Part shown: in pieces, positions 44,587-52,710 of the stretch | Numbering within the stretch: position 1 is the first letter of the stretch | How the letters are laid out: each line of letters starts with the position of its first letter | Assembly (NCBI GenBank): GCA_019218365.1 | Contig: JAHUUJ010000003.1 | Location: forward strand, 184,482-248,481 | Source: Actinomycetaceae bacterium TAE3-ERU4 | GTDB lineage: Bacteria; Actinomycetota; Actinomycetes; Actinomycetales; Actinomycetaceae | Reading direction: 5' to 3' | Length of the DNA stretch: 64,000 nt | Translations under genes and position numbers: made by a program | The notes under the pieces: model-generated | Database searches by the model: none | What the model was told of the DNA's origin: nothing | What the model saw: only the letters and a program-made list of their open reading frames with translations

Positions 44587-45204
44587 TCAGACTCCCATCA
44601 ATCCAACTTCCGGAGTGTAAAGACCGTATTTATTTATGTACTGCACTACTCCATCGGGCACGAGATACCAAACAGGTTCTCCTCGTTCCACCCGCGCACG
44701 ACAGTCAGTTGAAGAAATAGCCAGCGCAGGAATCTCTACAATATTTACTTTTCCAGAGTTAACTAAAGGGGAATTTACTTTATATCCCGGGCGAGTAACT
44801 CCAACAAAATTCGCCATTTCGAGCAATTTATCCGAATCTCGCCATTCCATTATTCGCTCTAGCGCGTCTGCTCCGGTTATAAAGTAAGGTTCAATATCAT
44901 CTCGTTCACCAAATAAATCTTTTAGAGTATCTACCGTGTATGTCACTCCACCCCGGTCTATATCTACTCGGGAAACAGAGAAAGAGGGATTGGAAGCTGT
45001 CGCAATAACGGTCATTAAGTAACGATGTTCAGCGGAAGAAATTTTTCGCCCTCGTTTAAAAGGTTGGGTTGCTGCAGGCACAAAGATTACTTCATCAAGT
45101 CCGAAAGCAGCTTGTACACCAGAGGCGGCTACTAAGTGTCCATGATGAATTGGATCGAAAGTTCCCCCCATCACTCCCACTCGGCGGATCTTTTTCTGCG
45201 ACAC
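44587..45204 (-). CDS. nadD: Nicotinate-nucleotide adenylyltransferase
   Basis: A 205-residue enzyme making deamido-NAD from nicotinate mononucleotide and ATP. The nucleotidyltransferase motif [12 protein letters not shown] is near the N-terminus and the second motif ISSTDCR near the C-terminus; [10 protein letters not shown] and YFITGADAL fit NadD. GTG 45204 has AAGGGG upstream. It is upstream of rsfS, probably co-transcribed. Confidence 0.95.
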   Translation of the reverse strand: MSQKKIRRVGVMGGTFDPIHHGHLVAASGVQAAFGLDEVIFVPAATQPFKRGRKISSAEHRYLMTVIATASNPSFSVSRVDIDRGGVTYTVDTLKDLFGERDDIEPYFITGADALERIMEWRDSDKLLEMANFVGVTRPGYKVNSPLVNSGKVNIVEIPALAISSTDCRARVERGEPVWYLVPDGVVQYINKYGLYTPEVGLMGV

Positions 45205-45271
45205 CTATTTTCCCCTTTTTATTACTACAAAATCAATTAAGATTACCAGCAAGAAAGAAAAGGGAATAGTT

Positions 45272-46111
45272 TTATTTTCCGCAGCTGTAGAGAGTAAGCA
45301 TACGTCGGACTTCTGCCTCTACTACCGCATTGCCGGCTTTAAAGTATTTACGAGGATCTACAATTTCCGGATTTTCAGCTAAGAATCGCCTAACTTCCGT
45401 CGTAAATATGACATTCAGGTGAGTCGATACGTTAATTTTAGTCATTCCGGATTTGATGGCTTTTACGATTCCTTCGTCACTAACTCCAGAAGATCCATGT
45501 AACACCAAAGGTACCGAAACTACCTCCGCAATTCGTGAAATGAGCTCATTATCCAAAACAGCGCCACGCGTTGTCATCGCATGAGAAGAACCAACCGCCA
45601 CTGCTAATAAATCAACCCCTGTATCTTCAACAAATTTAGCGGCATCCTCAGGACTAGTACGGGCTGAGGGATCGTGTACTCCATTTTTTCCACCGACCTC
45701 ACCTAGCTCAGCTTCTACGCTTACTCCGGCAGCATGGCAAAATTCCACTACCTTTGCAGTGGTCAAGCGATTTTCGTCGTCGGGAAGTTTAGAGCCGTCA
45801 TACATCACGGAGGTGAATCCAAAATCAACCGCTCGGCGGCATAGTTCGACATCTTCTGCATGGTCGAGGTGAGTCACAACTGGGACTTGGGCTTTGGAAG
45901 CACATTCTTGGATTGCTGCCGCAATGGGTTCAAAAGCCCCGTGGTACTTGACTGCATTTTGCGAAAGTTGCAAAATGACAGGCTTTCCCGCGGACTCTGC
46001 CGCCTTAACGAATGCTTCGGCATGGTCTAACAAGACAACGTTAAACGCTCCCAGACCAATTTGTTTAGATTTTGCTTCTTCTGCAATTTCTTTAAGAGAT
46101 ACCAGAGACAT
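45272..46111 (-). CDS. Class II fructose/tagatose-bisphosphate aldolase (KbaY/GatY/Fba type)
   Basis: A 279-residue zinc aldolase. GAFNVVLLDHAEAFVKAAE, THLDHAEDVE (zinc His and catalytic Asp), MYDGSKLP, EAELGEVGG and LHGSSGVSDE are family motifs. Length and sequence are closer to the short GatY/KbaY/FBA group than to the long yeast type. Its start ATG shares a base with the stop of the ROK kinase gene, so the two are co-translated. In the context of a GH112 phosphorylase it may cleave tagatose 1,6-bisphosphate derived from GalNAc or galactose, but fructose 1,6-bisphosphate is equally compatible. Confidence 0.9.
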   Translation of the reverse strand: MSLVSLKEIAEEAKSKQIGLGAFNVVLLDHAEAFVKAAESAGKPVILQLSQNAVKYHGAFEPIAAAIQECASKAQVPVVTHLDHAEDVELCRRAVDFGFTSVMYDGSKLPDDENRLTTAKVVEFCHAAGVSVEAELGEVGGKNGVHDPSARTSPEDAAKFVEDTGVDLLAVAVGSSHAMTTRGAVLDNELISRIAEVVSVPLVLHGSSGVSDEGIVKAIKSGMTKINVSTHLNVIFTTEVRRFLAENPEIVDPRKYFKAGNAVVEAEVRRMLTLYSCGK

Positions 46112-47049
46112 TAGCTTTCCTTTCCTTCCGCTATATCAACCTGGAATGCCGACCATGCGATTCCCCGAGTTTGTGCCCAAGATCCCAATTTTGCGCCAAT
46201 GATTTCAGGTTCAGGTAATACCCCGATTCGAGCACGTACTTTTTGACGAAGCGGATTTATCAAATCTGGTCCAGCGTTAGCGAGACCGCCTCCAATTACA
46301 ATTCTGACTTGCCCGAGAAGAGCTACAGATGCAACCACCGTATCTGCCAGAGCTTCGCACGCTTCATCAATGACCTGCTTTGCTACCGAATTACCGGAAT
46401 GGGCTAAGTCAAATACTTGCTTTGCACCATTTATAGTTTCGTAGGCAGTTCTTTCCAAAAAACGACGTGCAATAGATTCAGCGGAAGCAATTTTTTCTAC
46501 AGGCTGCCGCTGTGAGGGATTAAATGGGTCGGCAATTATATTTTGTCCTATTTCACCGGCCCATCCAGCACCGACTCGTGCTACCCCATTTAGGATTACT
46601 CCAGCCGCAATTCCTGTCCCAATAGCTAAAAATACGCTGTTAGGACCAGCTTCACCCCAAATAGATTCAGCTAACGCACCGGAACGTACATCATGCCCGA
46701 GGGCGATTGGATGCCCGGTAGCAGAAATTAGTCTTTCTTGGAAAGGATAGTTCTCCCAGCCAAGGTTTACGGAAAGAACGCCTATTCCACTTTCTTCGTC
46801 TACTACACCGGGAATTGCAACTCCAACAGTGGAAACTATGTCCTTTGGATTCAAGCTATTATTATCAGATGTCTTTAGCGAGATAATTTCTTGATCGTAG
46901 GTTTTTATCAATTCCGTAATGGTTTCCACTAAAGCGTCTCCCCCAAGTGGAGTGGGGGTAGTCTTTTGATACTTTAGTTTTCCATTTTGGTCACAGAGAG
47001 CTGATTTGATAGTTGTTCCGCCAACATCGATACCAAGTGCATAGCGCAT
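46111..47049 (-). CDS. ROK-family sugar kinase lacking the zinc motif
   Basis: A 312-residue ROK kinase. ATP motif DVGGTTIK at residues 8-15, catalytic Asp120 in GHDVRSGALAE, and AIGTGIAAGVILNG follow the family. The usual zinc site is missing: the His of GEIGH is Gln169 (GEIGQN) and the CxCGxxGC segment is replaced by NPSQRQPVEK. Zinc-less ROK kinases exist, and specificity cannot be predicted; a hexosamine or hexose kinase is likely. It is the first gene of a two-gene operon with the aldolase and is divergent from the DeoR regulator. SD GGAAGAGAG precedes ATG 47049. Confidence 0.85.
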   Translation of the reverse strand: MRYALGIDVGGTTIKSALCDQNGKLKYQKTTPTPLGGDALVETITELIKTYDQEIISLKTSDNNSLNPKDIVSTVGVAIPGVVDEESGIGVLSVNLGWENYPFQERLISATGHPIALGHDVRSGALAESIWGEAGPNSVFLAIGTGIAAGVILNGVARVGAGWAGEIGQNIIADPFNPSQRQPVEKIASAESIARRFLERTAYETINGAKQVFDLAHSGNSVAKQVIDEACEALADTVVASVALLGQVRIVIGGGLANAGPDLINPLRQKVRARIGVLPEPEIIGAKLGSWAQTRGIAWSAFQVDIAEGKES

Positions 47050-47162
47050 AGACAGGCTCTCTTCCTAGTCCGTGAGAACTTAAAAAGCTATTTTTTCAAG
47101 GTTCTCATTACGACTTTGTACATATTGCACATTCTATCATCACTAAAGCCAAGTTTGATCAG

Positions 47163-47187
47163 TTTTATATGTATAATTTTTATATGT
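47163..47187. promoter_or_regulatory. Tandem repeat in the ROK/DeoR intergenic region, candidate operator
   Basis: Two copies of TTTTATATGT (47163-47172 and 47178-47187), 15 bases apart, in the 213-base divergent region. A TATAAT lies between them. DeoR-type repressors bind tandem repeats, so this is a plausible site for the adjacent regulator. Confidence 0.4.
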
Positions 47188-47262
47188 TTGCAAGGTTGCT
47201 AGCGGACAGTGCGGTCTGAGAACTTATTCGTTAGCTCTAGTTACGGGAGAGTCTATATAGTC

Positions 47263-48063
47263 ATGAACAGGTCAGAACGCCTTGGACGCCTCGTTGATAT
47301 AGTTATCGAAAAAGGCTCAATCACGATTGATGAGGTAGTCTCCGAGTTAGGTATTTCAGGAGCGACAGCACGCCGCGATTTAGACGCTCTTGCAAAGCAG
47401 CAGCTAATTACCCGCACTAGGGGTGGAGCGCGCTCCAACGCTTCTACGGGAGATCTTCCACTTCGCTATAGGACTTCACGTCAGAGTAATGAGAAACAGG
47501 CTCTGGCAAGAGTTGCGGTAGATATGATTCGTCCTGGTTCCACTATTTGCCTTAACGGTGGAACCACTATTACGGAATTGGCCTTAGAACTAGGGATTCG
47601 TTCTGATGAGGATCCAGCTTTCAAAGCTCAACCGGTTACAGTAGTTACAAATGCGGTTAATATCGCTAACGATTTAACAGTACGCGCAAATATACGTGTA
47701 GTTGTTACTGGTGGAGTTGCCCGCACTCGTTCCTACGAGCTTGTTGGGCCTTTAGCATCTTTGATTCTTCCAAATATCAATATAGATACTACTTTCTTTG
47801 GTTGCGATGCAGTTATGCTCGGTGAAGGGTATTACACGCATAATGCCGAGGAAGCAGCAATTAACCAAACGATGATTCATCGGGCTAGACGAGTTGTTGC
47901 GGTGGCTGATCACACTAAACTTGGCCTTTCGGCTTTTGCTCGAATTTGCGGTTTTAAGGAAGTTGATGAACTACTTATTGGGGCTGGCGCAAATGAAAAC
48001 TACTATCAGCAACTGAAGAGTTCTCAGATTGCTTATCGTGTTGTTGATCCAACTATTAAATAA
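47263..48063 (+). CDS. DeoR/GlpR-family transcriptional regulator
   Basis: A 266-residue sugar-phosphate-responsive repressor. The N-terminal DeoR helix-turn-helix is residues 1-55 (GSITIDEVVSELGISGATARRDLDAL) and the C-terminal DeoRC sensor domain has GGTTITELA, VVTNAVNIAND and DHTKLGLSAF. The frame is open to 47209, but the upstream part is not conserved; ATG 47263 gives the usual MNRSERLGRLVDIV. It sits between the ROK/aldolase operon and the GH112 phosphorylase and probably controls both. Confidence 0.92.
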   Translation: MNRSERLGRLVDIVIEKGSITIDEVVSELGISGATARRDLDALAKQQLITRTRGGARSNASTGDLPLRYRTSRQSNEKQALARVAVDMIRPGSTICLNGGTTITELALELGIRSDEDPAFKAQPVTVVTNAVNIANDLTVRANIRVVVTGGVARTRSYELVGPLASLILPNINIDTTFFGCDAVMLGEGYYTHNAEEAAINQTMIHRARRVVAVADHTKLGLSAFARICGFKEVDELLIGAGANENYYQQLKSSQIAYRVVDPTIK

Positions 48064-48095
48064 TTTAAAATCCCTAAGTTATCAAAGGAGATTCA

Positions 48096-50270
48096 ATGTC
48101 CGTTTACGGTCGTGTCACTCTGCCCATTGAGACAGGAATGGATGACAAGGTTCGTGAAATTATGGAACGCTTGGGGGCCGATGCCGTACGCAATTCGGAT
48201 GGTACCTATCTTCCAGAAGTGGCCTCCGAGCTAAATGCTAAAGTTTATTCGACTTATTTTCCCGCCCGTGGGGATAATGAATGGGCCTTGGCCCACCCAC
48301 AAGATAGAACTCATTTCTACCTAATGAGTCCCCGAGTTCCAGCAATTGATAACGGTCCTTTATCCATTGATATTATGGAGGACTATTTCGTTGAACAGGT
48401 AGCTCCTGACCATGATGTAGATTTAGAACGAATGTGGCAGGTACACGATCGAACCACCGGAGAGATTGTTCCTTTTAGTGAATGGTGCCTTTCGGAAGAT
48501 GGGCGAACTGTTACTATAGCTTCTCCCAAACTGGGCCATGTCTACACGGTAAATTTCTTCGCTAAACAGGTTTGGGACTCCACGCAGATGTATAACTACA
48601 TCACAAATGACTGGCACCTTGACCCGAAACGTCAAAAAGAGATTCCCTACGACGTTCGTTCTGAGGAAACCTGGCAGTATATGTGTTCTTCCCTTAAACG
48701 ATGGTGCGAAGAGCATCCAGAGGTAGATGTAGTTCGCTTTACAACCTTCTTTTACCACTTCACTCTCGTTTTCAATAGAACAGGTAAAGAAAAATACGTG
48801 GACTGGTTTGGATATACCGCTTCCGTTTCTGTGGCTGCTTTGGATGCTTTCGAAGCTGAGTATGGTTATAGCCTATATGCGGAAGATTTTGTAGATGCAG
48901 GTTACTACAATAATCCTTTCCGAATTCCGTCTAAGCATTTCCAAGATTGGATGGACTTTACCCACCGTTATGTTACTCAACGTGCTAAGGAGCTTGTTGA
49001 AATTACCCATGCCGCAGGCAAAGAAGCCATGATGTTCCTTGGTGATAACTGGATTGGAATGGAACCTTATGGCCCTCATTTTGAGGATGTCAATCTCGAT
49101 GCAGTAGTTGGTTCTGTGGGCTCCGCAGCCACCTGTCGAATGATTAGCGACATTCCCGCAGTACGCTATACCGAGGGACGTTTTCTCCCTTACTTCTTCC
49201 CGGACGTTTTTAATGCTGAAGGAGACCCTATCGGCGAGGCTGAACGTTCATGGCGTGATGCTCGACGGGCGATTGTACGTTCCCCTCTTGATCGAATGGG
49301 ATACGGAGGGTATCTATCACTTGCTTTAGAATTCCCTGACTTCGTAGATCGGATTGAAGCAATTTGTCACGAATTTAGGCAGATTCATTTGGAATCTGGA
49401 GGTATTAAACCATCGGTGGCGCCTTTTAAGGTAGCCGTATTAAACGCTTGGGGAAAGATACGTTCTTGGCAAACTCACATGGTTGCCCACGCTCTTTGGT
49501 ACAAACAGATTTATACCTACCTTGGGGTAATTGAATCTCTCGCAGGTCTACCTTTAGAGGTTGAGTTCCTTTCCTTCGATGATTTAGAAAACGGAGTGCC
49601 TGAAGGGATAGATGTAATAATTAACGCTGGTAGCGCGGGTACAGCTTTTTCCGGCGACAAAGTTTGGGATAACCCCGAACTTTGCTCCACGCTACGCCAG
49701 TGGGTAGCTAATGGTGGTGGACTAATAGGTATTGGCGAGCCTACCGCATTCTTAAAAAATGGTGCATTCCTGCAACTGTCTGATGTTTTTGGCGTAGATA
49801 GAGAAACTCACCTAACCTTGAATACAGACAAATATATAACAGAGACTCCGGAACATTTCCTAAGTCAAGACCTAAATGATGAATTTGACGATGGTGAAGG
49901 TAGCGGAGACGTCTATCCCCTCGACCAAACCGTTAAAGTAATTCGCACTAAGGAAGGCAGCGTGCAGCTTTCCGCTAAAGATTTTGGACGAGGAAGGGCT
50001 ATTTACATCTCAGGTCTCCCCTATTCTTCAGAAAACTGCCGACTTCTGCACCGAAGTATCTATTGGGCTGCAAAACGCGAAAAGAGTTTCGAATTAGATT
50101 GGGTATGCGAAAATATCAACTGCGAAGTCGCATATTATCCAAGCGAAGATAAGTTCCTGGTCTACAACAACACGAATCAGACACAATCTACCAAGGTTTT
50201 AGGCCATGGTAAAGAATGGACTGTCCACCTGGCAGCCGGCGGCTACCAGTGGCTCAGTACGAACAATTAA
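48096..50270 (+). CDS. lnpA: 1,3-beta-galactosyl-N-acetylhexosamine phosphorylase (GH112)
   Basis: A 724-residue cytosolic enzyme that phosphorolyses galacto-N-biose and/or lacto-N-biose I to galactose 1-phosphate and GalNAc or GlcNAc. The TIM-barrel active site MFLGDNWIGMEPYG has Asp317, aligning with the general acid Asp313 of the Bifidobacterium longum enzyme. Residues beyond about 440 form the glutamine-amidotransferase-like and C-terminal beta domains. GNB versus LNB preference cannot be decided from sequence. AAAGGAG precedes ATG 48096, 32 bases after the DeoR gene, so they share a transcript. No transporter, galT or nahK gene is adjacent. Confidence 0.95.
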   Translation: MSVYGRVTLPIETGMDDKVREIMERLGADAVRNSDGTYLPEVASELNAKVYSTYFPARGDNEWALAHPQDRTHFYLMSPRVPAIDNGPLSIDIMEDYFVEQVAPDHDVDLERMWQVHDRTTGEIVPFSEWCLSEDGRTVTIASPKLGHVYTVNFFAKQVWDSTQMYNYITNDWHLDPKRQKEIPYDVRSEETWQYMCSSLKRWCEEHPEVDVVRFTTFFYHFTLVFNRTGKEKYVDWFGYTASVSVAALDAFEAEYGYSLYAEDFVDAGYYNNPFRIPSKHFQDWMDFTHRYVTQRAKELVEITHAAGKEAMMFLGDNWIGMEPYGPHFEDVNLDAVVGSVGSAATCRMISDIPAVRYTEGRFLPYFFPDVFNAEGDPIGEAERSWRDARRAIVRSPLDRMGYGGYLSLALEFPDFVDRIEAICHEFRQIHLESGGIKPSVAPFKVAVLNAWGKIRSWQTHMVAHALWYKQIYTYLGVIESLAGLPLEVEFLSFDDLENGVPEGIDVIINAGSAGTAFSGDKVWDNPELCSTLRQWVANGGGLIGIGEPTAFLKNGAFLQLSDVFGVDRETHLTLNTDKYITETPEHFLSQDLNDEFDDGEGSGDVYPLDQTVKVIRTKEGSVQLSAKDFGRGRAIYISGLPYSSENCRLLHRSIYWAAKREKSFELDWVCENINCEVAYYPSEDKFLVYNNTNQTQSTKVLGHGKEWTVHLAAGGYQWLSTNN

Positions 50271-50300
50271 AATGAAATTCTGAAGAAGCTGCCCGTATTT

Positions 50301-51812
50301 TTATTGGGTATCGGTCCAGATTCCCGCTTCACGTTCTTCTTGAAGTTCTTGACGGGCGGCTTCTTTAGCGTCCATCCTCTCGTGGAAGGAACGCTTTCTT
50401 TCTGCACGAGTAAGACGGGTACGTTCTTCCAGCCTCAAGTCACTACCGCGTGCACCAAGCAGTTCGGCACCGGTTTGCATAGTTGGCTCCCAGTCAAAGA
50501 TGACTCCGCCTTCCATCGGCCCAATTACTACGGTGACACCTGGAGTAGCTCCAGCCTCGAATAGCTGGTCTTCAACCCCGGCACGAGCTAGACGGTCAGC
50601 GAGGTATCCTACGGCCTCATCGTTGGCGAAATCAGTTTGTTTAACCCAACGCTCAGGACGTGAACCACGTATCTGGAAAATCTGCTCACCATTAGCAAAT
50701 AATTCACGCACTGTTATCTGATCACTACCTGCTGCACGCGGCGTAATAACCTGGGTGTTTATTTCCTTTTCGGGTAGGTTTCTACGTGCTTCTTCTACCA
50801 TTTGTCCAAGGTGGAAGGTAAGCGGGCGCAGCCCTTGCCTAGCTAAAGCAGAAATCTCAAAAACTGGATATCCCATTTCTTCTAGCTCTGGACGTACCAT
50901 CTGTGCCAGAACTTCCCCGTCAGGAACGTCAATTTTATTTAGCACAACAAGACGAGGACGCTGTCCCAATGGAACATATCCTTCAATAGTTCCCAAATCA
51001 CTGTTGTATTTATTAAGCTCTTCTTCAATTGCTCTTAGGTCAGCTAGCGGATCGCGTTCTACTTCTAAAGTTGCACAGTCAAGCACGTGCACAATTACCG
51101 AACAACGTTCAATATGACGAAGAAACTCTAGTCCCAGTCCTTTACCTTCGGCTGCACCGGGAATCAAACCTGGAACATCAGCAATTGTATAGCGGTATTC
51201 TCCAGCCTCAACTACACCAAGGTTGGGAATAAGAGTTGTAAAAGGATAATCTGCAATTTTCGGTCGAGCTGCGGATAAAGCGGCAATTAAAGAAGATTTA
51301 CCAGCTGAGGGGAAGCCAACTAAAGCAACATCAGCAACAGATTTTAGCTCTAGCCTATAGGCGGTTTCTTCACCTGGTTCTCCCAATAAAGCAAACCCCG
51401 GCGCTTTGCGACGTTTAGAGGAAAGAGCATTGTTACCTAAACCTCCACGCCCACCTTCTGCGAGTACAAATTCAGTACCTGGACCGGTTAAATCTGCGAG
51501 AACATTTCCTTTTGCATCTTTGACAACAGTCCCCTCGGGGACAGGAAGGCGTAAGTTCTCTCCTTTTTTACCGTGGCGGTAATCTCCCATTCCGGGTTCA
51601 CCATTACCCGCACTGCGGTGTGGGCGCCGGTGATATTCCAAGAGGGTTGTCACCTGTGAATCAACTACCAGAATGACACTTCCGCCATTGCCGCCATTGC
51701 CACCATCGGGGCCACCAAGAGGCTTAAATTTTTCGCGGTGTACCGAAGCGCATCCATGGCCCCCATTACCACCTTGTGCGTACAGTGTTACTGCATCTAC
51801 GAAACTTGCCAC
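50301..51812 (-). CDS. obgE: GTPase ObgE/CgtA
   Basis: A 503-residue ribosome-assembly and stress GTPase. The glycine-rich Obg domain (residues 1-155, [28 protein letters not shown]) is followed by the G domain with FPSAGKSS (Walker A), [16 protein letters not shown] and NKID, then an OCT domain and a charged tail. GTG 51812 has GGAGGG upstream. It follows rplU-rpmA, the near-universal bacterial order, but a terminator lies between them. Confidence 0.96.
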   Translation of the reverse strand: MASFVDAVTLYAQGGNGGHGCASVHREKFKPLGGPDGGNGGNGGSVILVVDSQVTTLLEYHRRPHRSAGNGEPGMGDYRHGKKGENLRLPVPEGTVVKDAKGNVLADLTGPGTEFVLAEGGRGGLGNNALSSKRRKAPGFALLGEPGEETAYRLELKSVADVALVGFPSAGKSSLIAALSAARPKIADYPFTTLIPNLGVVEAGEYRYTIADVPGLIPGAAEGKGLGLEFLRHIERCSVIVHVLDCATLEVERDPLADLRAIEEELNKYNSDLGTIEGYVPLGQRPRLVVLNKIDVPDGEVLAQMVRPELEEMGYPVFEISALARQGLRPLTFHLGQMVEEARRNLPEKEINTQVITPRAAGSDQITVRELFANGEQIFQIRGSRPERWVKQTDFANDEAVGYLADRLARAGVEDQLFEAGATPGVTVVIGPMEGGVIFDWEPTMQTGAELLGARGSDLRLEERTRLTRAERKRSFHERMDAKEAARQELQEEREAGIWTDTQ

Positions 51813-51887
51813 TTTAGCCCTCCAACAAGCATGTTATACGGACATGTATCTGTCCCGACGATAGCCTCAAAATATCTTAATAAAGAA

Positions 51888-51923
51888 TTGAGGGCGTACG
51901 ACATTCTAGCCGTACGCCCTCAA
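51888..51923 (-). terminator. Terminator of rplU-rpmA
   Basis: Perfect 13-base arms TTGAGGGCGTACG/CGTACGCCCTCAA with a 10-base loop, followed by TTCTTTATTAAG on the minus strand. Confidence 0.88.
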
Positions 51924-51934
51924 GAAAACCTAAA

Positions 51935-52186
51935 TCAGGCTGAAACCACGTTTACAACCTTGCGACCACGGTGAGTACCAAACTCTACCGCACCAGCTGC
52001 AGTTGCGAACAGGGTGTCATCCTTACCACGACCGACATTAGAGCCGGGGTGGAAGTGGGTGCCACGCTGGCGAACAATAATTTCACCCGCGTTAACGACC
52101 TCGCCACCGAAACGCTTAACGCCTAGACGCTGGGCGTTCGAGTCGCGACCGTTCTTAGAAGATCCAAGACCTTTCTTGTGTGCCAT
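51935..52186 (-). CDS. rpmA: 50S ribosomal protein L27
   Basis: An 83-residue bL27 protein. The conserved N-terminus [16 protein letters not shown], then [17 protein letters not shown] and the glycine-rich RGKDDTLFA are diagnostic. There is no cleaved N-terminal extension as in Firmicutes. The local G+C is clearly higher than in neighbouring genes, consistent with strong expression. Confidence 0.98.
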   Translation of the reverse strand: MAHKKGLGSSKNGRDSNAQRLGVKRFGGEVVNAGEIIVRQRGTHFHPGSNVGRGKDDTLFATAAGAVEFGTHRGRKVVNVVSA

Positions 52187-52212
52187 GAACTAGCTTCCTT
52201 TCCTTGGACAGA

Positions 52213-52533
52213 CTACTTGATACCAGTAATCTTGACCGTCGTCAGCTTCTGGCGGTGTCCCATGCGCTTACGGTAGCCGGTCTTGTTCTTGTATTTAATA
52301 ATTGAAATCTTGGGGCCCTTCGCCGGGGACAGAACCTCAGCGGTAACCTTGACCTTCTCAAGTTCCTTAGTTCCGGTGGTGACCTTTTCACCATCGACCA
52401 ACATCAGCGGCTGGAGGTCGACAGAGTCGCCCACCTCAGCAGCCAGCTTGTCGACGACGACGACATCACCGACGGACACCTTCTCCTGTCGGCCGCCGGC
52501 CTTGACAATCGCGTAGACCACGTTGCTGCTCAT
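52213..52533 (-). CDS. rplU: 50S ribosomal protein L21
   Basis: A 102-106-residue bL21 protein: [19 protein letters not shown] at the start and a C-terminal [14 protein letters not shown]. The frame is open to 52584, but the extra N-terminal part is not bL21. ATG 52533 ([10 protein letters not shown]) and GTG 52521 (MVYAIV) are both possible; the AAAGAG is closer to ideal distance for the latter. Codons are unusually G+C-rich for this window. It is the first gene of the rplU-rpmA unit, 100-130 bases after an unusual leader. Confidence 0.96.
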   Translation of the reverse strand: MSSNVVYAIVKAGGRQEKVSVGDVVVVDKLAAEVGDSVDLQPLMLVDGEKVTTGTKELEKVKVTAEVLSPAKGPKISIIKYKNKTGYRKRMGHRQKLTTVKITGIK

Positions 52534-52617
52534 CTCTTTAGAAAACGAATACTTACAAATCTCAATGCTATTTGAATTAATCATTCAATAGCACCGAGGA
52601 ACAAATTTACTCTATTT

Positions 52618-52688
52618 CAGCCCTCTAAGCAAACGGCAGAGGGCTGCGTGTCCCCCTTAGAGGTGTGTCTTTTAGCACTTAGAGGCTG
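52618..52688 (-). promoter_or_regulatory. Candidate rplU leader with mutually exclusive helices
   Basis: Read on the minus strand, four segments occur in order: A CAGCCTCTAAG (52688-52678), B CCTCTAAG (52663-52656), C CAGCCCTCT (52646-52638), D CTTAGAGGGCTG (52629-52618). D can pair with A (one bulge), B (8 bp) or C (9 bp), but with only one at a time. Autogenous control by L21 is a natural role. No U-tract follows D, so it is not a simple terminator. Confidence 0.45.
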
Positions 52689-52710
52689 AAAATAGACCTT
52701 TTTAAGCGGA

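Noticed and set aside
47209..47262. Upstream start (GTG 47209) for the DeoR regulator
   Set aside because: It adds 18 residues not found in the family; ATG 47263 gives the standard N-terminus.
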